Source: UBA5859 sp041940025 | GTDB taxonomy: Bacteria; Pseudomonadota; Gammaproteobacteria; UBA5859 | NCBI GenBank assembly: GCA_041940025.1 | Contig: JBGTSY010000028.1 | Location: 1 to 20,062, forward strand | Direction: 5' to 3' | DNA length: 20,062 nucleotides | Shown: one piece after another, positions 14,740-20,062 of the stretch | Layout of the letters: each line of letters begins with the position of its first letter | How positions within the stretch are numbered: the stretch's first letter is position 1 | The notes under the pieces: generated by a model | What the model saw: only the letters and a program-made list of their open reading frames with translations | What the model was told of the DNA's origin: nothing | Database searches by the model: none | Made by a program: the position numbers and the translations under genes

Positions 14740-16518
14740 ATGTGTGGTATTGCAGGTGAATTACGTTTCGATAGTGGACAAGCTTCACCCGTAAAAATTG
14801 ATCGGATGCTAGGTATCATGACGCCTAGAGGTCCCGATGGTTCAGGAATATTCTCTCAAGACGCGATCTGTTTTGGTCATCGTCGGTTGAAAATAATTGA
14901 TCTCAGCGATCACGCTTCTCAGCCTATGGTGGACAATGAGTTAGGGTTAGTGATCGTTTTCAATGGTTGTATTTATAACTATTTAGAATTACGAATCAAG
15001 CTGAAAGAAAAAGGATACAGTTTTTACTCTCAGGGTGATACCGAGGTTATTCTAAAGGCCTACCACGCTTGGGGAAAAGATTGTGTTAAGCACTTTCATG
15101 GTATGTTTGCGTTTGCCATTTGGGAGAGGGATAGCAAACGCATGTTTATTGCTCGTGATAGATTGGGCATTAAACCCGTTTATTATGCAAAGAATCAGAG
15201 TTCATTTTTATTTGCATCCACGCTACCAGCCATTCTCGGGATAGGAGAGGCTGACACGTCTATTGATGCCGTTGCACTCAATTACTATATGAGCTTCCAT
15301 TCTGTCGTGCCTGCGCCTCATACAATATTCAATGGTATAAACAAATTACCTCCAGCTTCAATTATGACTATTGAGTCAGATGGAAAAATGACGCAGGAAG
15401 TATACTGGGAACTCGACTATAGTCGTACAGAGGATGATCTAAAACGATCCGAGGCAGATTGGATTGACCTCACTCATGATGCACTTAAACTGGCAGTGAA
15501 AAGGAGACTGGTTGCTGATGTTCCTGTAGGGGTATTACTTTCCGGTGGTCTCGACTCTTCCTTGGTTGTAGGCTTGCTTGATGAACTAGGACAACAAGGT
15601 ATCAGTACTTTTTCTGTTGGCTTTGAGGATGTCGCTGAAGAAGAAGGAAACGAATTTAGATATTCCGATATTATTGCCGATCAGTACGCAACCGACCATC
15701 ATAAAATATTTGTCAATCATGCAGAATTGCACACAAACCTCTCTGCATGTATTAGAGCCATGTCGGAGCCGATGGTCAGTCATGACGTGATTGGTTTTTA
15801 TTTGCTGTCCCGTGAAGTATCAAAGCATGTTAAGGTCGTTCAAAGTGGTCAAGGTGCTGATGAAGTGTTTGCCGGATACCACTGGTACCCTCCCTTAATG
15901 CACATCGACAACCTGAACGCAGTGGACGCTTATGCAGACGTGTTTTTTGACAGAACCTTTGATGAATACAAAACTATTATTCATCCTGATCTGGTTACCA
16001 CTGATTATGCATCTCAATTTGTTACTGAGCATTTTTCTATGCCGAACGTTATCGATCCCATCGATCGAGCACTCAGGCTAGATACCCAGATCATGTTGGT
16101 AGATGATCCGGTCAAGCGGGTGGATAATATGACCATGGCGTGGGGACTGGAAGCACGGGTACCCTTTTTAGATCATGAGTTAGTGGAGCTTGCGGCAAAA
16201 ATTCCTCCCAAGTACAAAGTTCAAGACGGTGGTAAATATGTGCTAAAAGAGGTTGCACGTCGAATGATTCCCCACGAAGTAATCGATAGGCCTAAAGGTT
16301 ATTTTCCAGTTCCGGCACTTAAATATCTGGAAGGAGAATATTTAGATATGGCTAGGAACATTCTGTCACAAAATGTTGCAAGAGAACGTGGACTGTTTGA
16401 GCAAAACTATGTCGACATGCTATTCACTTCACCACAAGATCATCTCACTCCGCTTCGTGGCTCAAAACTCTGGCAAATAACCTTGTTAGAGTACTGGCTG
16501 CAGGAGCAGGGAGTATGA
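14740..16518 (+). CDS. asnO: N-acetylglutaminylglutamine amidotransferase (asparagine synthase-like)
   Basis: This 592-residue class II glutamine amidotransferase amidates the dipeptide N-acetylglutaminylglutamine to the osmoprotectant NAGGN. It starts MCGIAG, so Cys2 is the nucleophile once Met is removed. The glutaminase domain continues with RGPDGSG (30-36), FNGCIYNY (74-81) and GDTE (99-102). The synthetase domain carries the ATP-pyrophosphatase loop LSGGLDSS (267-274) and the later SGQGADE motif. Length and motif order match AsnB-type enzymes. The assignment to NAGGN rather than asparagine rests on the linked ngg and peptidase genes, a cluster described in Pseudomonas and Sinorhizobium. 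GAAGGA is close to the ATG (3 bases). It is the first gene of a three-gene operon, and its stop overlaps the next start as ATGA. Osmotic induction is known for this system elsewhere; no control site is visible here. Confidence 0.93.
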   Translation: MCGIAGELRFDSGQASPVKIDRMLGIMTPRGPDGSGIFSQDAICFGHRRLKIIDLSDHASQPMVDNELGLVIVFNGCIYNYLELRIKLKEKGYSFYSQGDTEVILKAYHAWGKDCVKHFHGMFAFAIWERDSKRMFIARDRLGIKPVYYAKNQSSFLFASTLPAILGIGEADTSIDAVALNYYMSFHSVVPAPHTIFNGINKLPPASIMTIESDGKMTQEVYWELDYSRTEDDLKRSEADWIDLTHDALKLAVKRRLVADVPVGVLLSGGLDSSLVVGLLDELGQQGISTFSVGFEDVAEEEGNEFRYSDIIADQYATDHHKIFVNHAELHTNLSACIRAMSEPMVSHDVIGFYLLSREVSKHVKVVQSGQGADEVFAGYHWYPPLMHIDNLNAVDAYADVFFDRTFDEYKTIIHPDLVTTDYASQFVTEHFSMPNVIDPIDRALRLDTQIMLVDDPVKRVDNMTMAWGLEARVPFLDHELVELAAKIPPKYKVQDGGKYVLKEVARRMIPHEVIDRPKGYFPVPALKYLEGEYLDMARNILSQNVARERGLFEQNYVDMLFTSPQDHLTPLRGSKLWQITLLEYWLQEQGV

Positions 16519-18248
16519 GCAACAAAAAAATTGAACCTGATTTTTATGATCTAGAACACTCACCTAGCTTAAAAAGTTGGGGCGAGGCTGCCGAATTACC
16601 TAAAGAAGATGTCGCTATTGAATGCGGGTGGGGGCGCCTACTCTTTGCGCATACTTTTAAAAGTAATAAAAAAATTGCAAGACAAATGCGTGAAGAAGCG
16701 AAAAATGCCCGAGATTTGGCGCTCTATGTGCGTGATCCCCAAGTTGTCATTTCTTACGCGCCGCAAGAACTTTTTATCGATCCTTCTTTTACCTTTCGCT
16801 TGATCTTGGAAAACTATAATCCGCTACAAACGGGTAAAGGCCAGTTTTCCATCCGTCTGATGCAAGCGGACGACGATATACCAGATATTAATCGTATTTA
16901 TGAAACCCGTGGCATGGTACCAATTGATACCGAGTTTTTACAAGAAACATATAAAGGTCGATTCATTAAATATTGGGTGGTCATTGATAAAGATACAAAT
17001 AAGGTAATTGCGGTATGTATGGGGATCGATCATAAGCTGGCTTTTGACGATCCGGAAAACGGCGCAAGTCTATGGTCCGTGGCGGTTGATCCGCAGGCCA
17101 AACATCCTGGTGTTGGGCTTCAACTCGTTCAGTATGTCGCCGAATTTTATCGACAACAAGGGCGCGCTTTCTTAGATCTCTCAGTAATGCATAGCAATGA
17201 GGAAGCCATCTCTCTATATAAAAAACTAGGGTTCATACAAGTTCCTGTATTTTGTATTAAGAATAAAAATATTATTAATGAAAAACTGTTTACCGGCCCA
17301 GAGCCCGATCAGGCGCTAAATCCCTACGCAACAATCATTATTAATGAAGCACGTAGGCGGGGTATCCGTGTGGATGTGTTAGATCCCGTAAGCAATTATT
17401 TTGAACTATCAAGTGGTGGCACAAGTATCGTCTGCCGTGAATCATTGACGGAACTGACTTCTTCTATTGCCATGAGTCGATGTAGTGACAAAAGGACAAC
17501 AGTTAGACTATTAAGAAATGCAGGTCTAAAAGTCCCGAATCAGCATGTTGCCTGCAAACCATCAACCAATCAGGAATTCCTGCAAAAATATGGTTCTATA
17601 GTTGTCAAACCATCGGTGGGTGAACAGGGCGCCGGCATTACAGTGGATGTCCGAACCAAAAATGAACTGGAAACCGCGGTTAACTATGCGAAAAAGGTGT
17701 ACCGCGATGTATTACTCGAAGAGATGGTGCACGGCCAAGATTTACGCATCATTGTTATCAACTATGAAGTGGTTGCTGGTGCCATCAGAAAACCACCAAC
17801 GGTGATAGGAGATGGAGAACATACTATTTTACAACTTGTGAAAAAACAGAGTAGGCGCCGAGAAAAAGCGACTCAAGGCGAAAGTAAAATACCGGTTGAC
17901 GGCGAATTAAGAAGAACAGTACACAACGCAGGATACATACTGGATGATATTCTACCAAAAGGTGAAGAATTGAGAGTCCGTCGCGCTGCTAATCTTCATG
18001 TTGGCGGCACCATACATGATGTGACTGATCAACTTCATCCTAACTTGATCGACGCTGCCAAACGAGCCGCACATGCGATAGATATTCCTGTGACCGGTTT
18101 GGATTTTATTGTTTCCTCACCTGCTAGTCCTGACTACGTCATTATAGAAGCAAACGAGCGCCCTGGATTGGCCAATCACGAGCCACAACCGACCGCCGAA
18201 CGATTTATAGATCTACTATTTCCGCAAACTGTGGCTAGAAAAATATGA
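16515..18248 (+). CDS. ngg: N-acetylglutaminylglutamine synthetase (GNAT + ATP-grasp fusion)
   Basis: This 577-residue two-domain enzyme builds N-acetylglutaminylglutamine. Residues about 111-245 form a GNAT acetyltransferase, with WSVAVDPQAKHPGVGLQLVQ (187-206) as the acetyl-CoA loop and NEEAISLYKKLGF (228-240) as the closing motif. Residues about 300-575 form an ATP-grasp ligase with VVKPSVGEQGAG (363-374), the LLEEMVHGQDLRI segment (400-412) and a C-terminal IIEANERPGL metal-binding motif. The acetyltransferase plus ATP-grasp fusion downstream of an asnO-like gene is the hallmark of the NAGGN pathway. Residues 1-110 are an extra N-terminal region without a clear motif. It overlaps both neighbours by ATGA (4 bases), so the three proteins are translationally coupled. 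Confidence 0.93.
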   Translation: MSNKKIEPDFYDLEHSPSLKSWGEAAELPKEDVAIECGWGRLLFAHTFKSNKKIARQMREEAKNARDLALYVRDPQVVISYAPQELFIDPSFTFRLILENYNPLQTGKGQFSIRLMQADDDIPDINRIYETRGMVPIDTEFLQETYKGRFIKYWVVIDKDTNKVIAVCMGIDHKLAFDDPENGASLWSVAVDPQAKHPGVGLQLVQYVAEFYRQQGRAFLDLSVMHSNEEAISLYKKLGFIQVPVFCIKNKNIINEKLFTGPEPDQALNPYATIIINEARRRGIRVDVLDPVSNYFELSSGGTSIVCRESLTELTSSIAMSRCSDKRTTVRLLRNAGLKVPNQHVACKPSTNQEFLQKYGSIVVKPSVGEQGAGITVDVRTKNELETAVNYAKKVYRDVLLEEMVHGQDLRIIVINYEVVAGAIRKPPTVIGDGEHTILQLVKKQSRRREKATQGESKIPVDGELRRTVHNAGYILDDILPKGEELRVRRAANLHVGGTIHDVTDQLHPNLIDAAKRAAHAIDIPVTGLDFIVSSPASPDYVIIEANERPGLANHEPQPTAERFIDLLFPQTVARKI

Positions 18249-19351
18249 CATTAAACATCGACAAAACATACATGCAAGATACTTTGACTCAGCTGTTAAA
18301 GCTTCCAAGTCCAACGGGGTTTACAGATCAAATTGTACATTTTGTTGGCGAAGAGCTGGAATCTTTAGGCGTCCCTTTTGAACTAACAAGACGAGGAGCC
18401 ATTCGTGCGACGCTGGCGGGAAAGCAGCGCTCACCTGATAGAGCCATCGTCACCCATTTAGATACACTGGGCGCGATGGTTAGAGAATTGAAACACAATG
18501 GGCGACTAAGCATTGTCATGATTGGCCACTGGTCAGCGCGTTTTGCCGAAGGAGCAAGGGTCACTATTTTTACTGACAATCATTCTTATCGTGGCACCAT
18601 ATTACCATTGAAAGCATCCGGTCACGTCTATAACAAGGAAATTGATACCCAGCCCGTGTCTTGGGAGAATCTAGAGATACGAGTTGATGAAAAGGTCCAA
18701 GACAAAGAAGGCTTAAAAAAACTTGGCTTTAATGTTGGAGACTATGTAGCCGTCGATACTGATCTCGAAATCACAAAGAGTGGTTTTATTAAAGCACGCC
18801 ATTTGGACAATAAGGCAGGTGTCACCTGTCAACTGGCCGCAATCAAAGCGATACAAAGCGCCAACATCGTGCTACCGGTAGATTGTCATCCGCTCTTTAC
18901 AATTACCGAAGAAGAAGGAACCGGCGCCTCTTCTGTATTACATGGTGATGTCGCATCTATGGTAGCCATTGATAATTCAACCGTTGCAGTAGGACAAAAT
19001 TCTAAAGAGGACACTGTGATCATCTGCATGCGTGATCAAGGGGGCCTATATGATTATCATCTAACCCACAAGCTAATTAAATTGTGTGAAGAAAATAACA
19101 TACCCTTCGTGCGTGATCTATTTAGACACTATCGATCCGATGCAACCTCTGCGTTGTCTGCCGGAAATGATATTCGCACAGCGTTGATTTGCTTCGGTCT
19201 GGACGCATCACACGGATATGAGCGAAGCCATATAGATTCATTAGTGTCTTTAACAGAGTTAATTTGTGCCTACATGATGAGTGAAACGGAGATCTCACAT
19301 GATAAGAACAAACTCGGACCGCTAGAAGGTTTTCCGCAGCAGTTTGAATAA
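18245..19351 (+). CDS. M42-family metallopeptidase of the NAGGN operon
   Basis: This 368-residue protein has the dinuclear metal site of the M42/M28-like aminopeptidases: His71 and catalytic Asp73 (THLDTLG), bridging Asp188 (RHLDNKAGV), the Glu223-Glu224 pair (TEEEGTG), Asp243 (AIDNS) and His323 (ASHGYERSH). All expected ligands are present, so it should be active. Its constant linkage to asnO and ngg suggests that it trims or degrades NAGGN or its precursors, but the true substrate is not established as far as I know. It starts within the ngg stop (ATGA overlap) and is the last gene of the operon. No strong terminator follows. It converges on the rRNA operon 293 bases away from that operon's terminator. 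Confidence 0.88.
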   Translation: MTLNIDKTYMQDTLTQLLKLPSPTGFTDQIVHFVGEELESLGVPFELTRRGAIRATLAGKQRSPDRAIVTHLDTLGAMVRELKHNGRLSIVMIGHWSARFAEGARVTIFTDNHSYRGTILPLKASGHVYNKEIDTQPVSWENLEIRVDEKVQDKEGLKKLGFNVGDYVAVDTDLEITKSGFIKARHLDNKAGVTCQLAAIKAIQSANIVLPVDCHPLFTITEEEGTGASSVLHGDVASMVAIDNSTVAVGQNSKEDTVIICMRDQGGLYDYHLTHKLIKLCEENNIPFVRDLFRHYRSDATSALSAGNDIRTALICFGLDASHGYERSHIDSLVSLTELICAYMMSETEISHDKNKLGPLEGFPQQFE

Positions 19352-19644
19352 AAGACTATAAATCAGCGTGTGGTTCTGCTTGTTATTAAAGCAACCGGGG
19401 AGATAAGTAACGATCACCAGATAAGAACTCGAAGCCTTTACCGGCAACATACATGAAAGTTTCGACGCAGAAAAAGCGCTCAGTGAATTCAGCTAGATGT
19501 TGAAGAGCATCATCGTAGAAGCCGCCTTAAGTACCGAGTTGAAGCCCCTCTTGCACCGCGAAAGACTTTTAACACGATCTGAAGATCTGTTATTGCAGAT
19601 TGTAACCTCATATATTTGTTTGGTTTCAGTTTTACTCGCCCATT
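19352..19644. other. Convergent spacer between NAGGN operon and rRNA operon
   Basis: No gene is supported in these 293 bases. A weak stem (TGCTT/AAGCA with outer GGT/ACC) near 19370-19400 has no U-run, so how the NAGGN transcript ends is unclear. One plus-strand frame reads from about 19415 to 19646 with a single internal TAG at 19494 and an ATG directly after it; the peptide resembles nothing I know. Confidence 0.5.
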
Positions 19645-19677
19645 AAAAAACCCCCGACGGTTTCCCATCGGGGGTTT
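19645..19677 (-). terminator. Intrinsic terminator of the rRNA operon
   Basis: On the minus strand AAACCCCCGATGG pairs with CCGTCGGGGGTTT around a GAAA tetraloop, followed by six U residues. A G-U pair on the minus-strand RNA would be a C/A mismatch on the plus-strand RNA, confirming the leftward direction. It lies 9 bases beyond the 5S rRNA 3' end. Confidence 0.93.
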
Positions 19678-19686
19678 CGAAATAAA

Positions 19687-19805
19687 TGCCTGGCAGTGTC
19701 CTACTTTCACATGGGGAGACCCCACACTATCATCGGCGCAAAGCAGTTTCACTTCTGAGTTCGGGATGGGATCAGGTGGTTCCCACTTGCTATGGCTACC
19801 AGACA
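19687..19805 (-). rRNA. rrf: 5S ribosomal RNA
   Basis: The minus strand begins TGTCTGGTAGCCATAGCAAG and ends with GACACTGCCAGGCA. It contains the invariant CCGAACTCAGAAGTGAAAC and GATAGTGTGGGGTCTCCCCA segments of bacterial 5S rRNA. Its 119-base length is normal and the two ends pair as helix I. It is the last gene of the operon, followed directly by the terminator. Confidence 0.97.
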
Positions 19806-19903
19806 AGCCGGTTAAGTGATTGCGTACAACCACTCAGAAACTTGGATGTTGCGATACCGCTCTTAGTCAATGTGTCCACATTTACAAATTACTTTGGCGT
19901 TAT
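19806..19903 (-). other. 23S-5S spacer
   Basis: The spacer of about 98 bases between the 23S 3' end and the 5S 5' end has no tRNA-like cloverleaf. It would contain processing stems, but I did not resolve them. Confidence 0.6.
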
Positions 19904-20062
19904 ATGGTCAAGCCTCACGGGCAATTAGTACTGGTTAGCTTCACACATTACTGCGCTTCCACACCCAGCCTATCAACCTTGTGGTCTTCAAGGGCCCTTC
20001 AGGAGGATCAAGTCCTCAGGGAAATCTCATCTTGGGGCCGGCTTCCCGCTTAGATGCTTTCA
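19904..20062 (-). rRNA. rrl: 23S ribosomal RNA, 3' end (partial)
   Basis: The minus strand reads through the conserved 23S 3' terminal region, including GGTTGATAGGCTGGGTGTG, CTAACCAGTACTAATTGC and CCGTGAGGCTTGACCAT. The 3' end is placed near 19904 by comparison with the E. coli end. The gene runs off the right edge, so most of the 23S and the 16S lie outside the window. Confidence 0.95.

Noticed and set aside
19510..20053. Several 65-107 codon frames across the 5S and 23S genes and their spacer.
   Set aside because: They lie within structural RNA genes identified by strong sequence conservation, so they are not coding.
1..20062. CRISPR arrays, transposases, insertion sequences and tRNA genes.
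   Set aside because: I saw no regularly spaced repeats, transposase motifs, terminal repeats or cloverleaf sequences in either strand.

Overview
The window looks like chromosomal DNA from a gammaproteobacterium with moderate GC, probably marine. The evidence is the 5S rRNA and the 23S rRNA 3' end at the right edge, an AsnO/Ngg osmolyte operon of the Pseudomonas type, a YqhA (UPF0114) membrane protein and a large set of oxidative catabolic enzymes. I could not place it more precisely from sequence alone. Coding density is low for a bacterium: six stretches of about 0.47 to 1.5 kb carry no convincing gene.

Left part (721-8425): six metabolic genes on alternating strands. In order they are a zinc-type alcohol dehydrogenase (-), a carboxymuconolactone-decarboxylase-family protein (+), a PaaI-type hotdog thioesterase (-), a paraoxonase-like lipoprotein (+), a class I Baeyer-Villiger-type flavin monooxygenase (-) and an acyl-CoA synthetase (+). 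They do not form an operon. Their predicted chemistry fits an alcohol -> ketone -> ester/lactone -> hydroxy acid -> acyl-CoA route, which is an inference. The paraoxonase-like protein keeps the calcium ligands and His pair of serum paraoxonase, which makes a lactonase role credible. It is predicted to be exported, however, while the monooxygenase is cytoplasmic.

Middle part (8426-13240): a possible 52-residue membrane peptide, an amphi-Trp domain protein, a four-helix membrane protein I do not recognise, a YqhA-family membrane protein and a large exported protein of unknown function. Long intergenic stretches separate them. One of these holds a good intrinsic terminator with no obvious gene in front of it.

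Right part (14740-20062): after a 1.5 kb stretch with no clear gene comes a tight three-gene operon with ATGA overlaps. It encodes an asparagine-synthase-type amidotransferase (asnO), a fused GNAT/ATP-grasp ligase (ngg) and an M42-like metallopeptidase. This is the known pathway for the osmoprotectant N-acetylglutaminylglutamine amide (NAGGN). The operon converges on an rRNA operon on the minus strand, whose 5S gene, terminator and 23S 3' end are visible.
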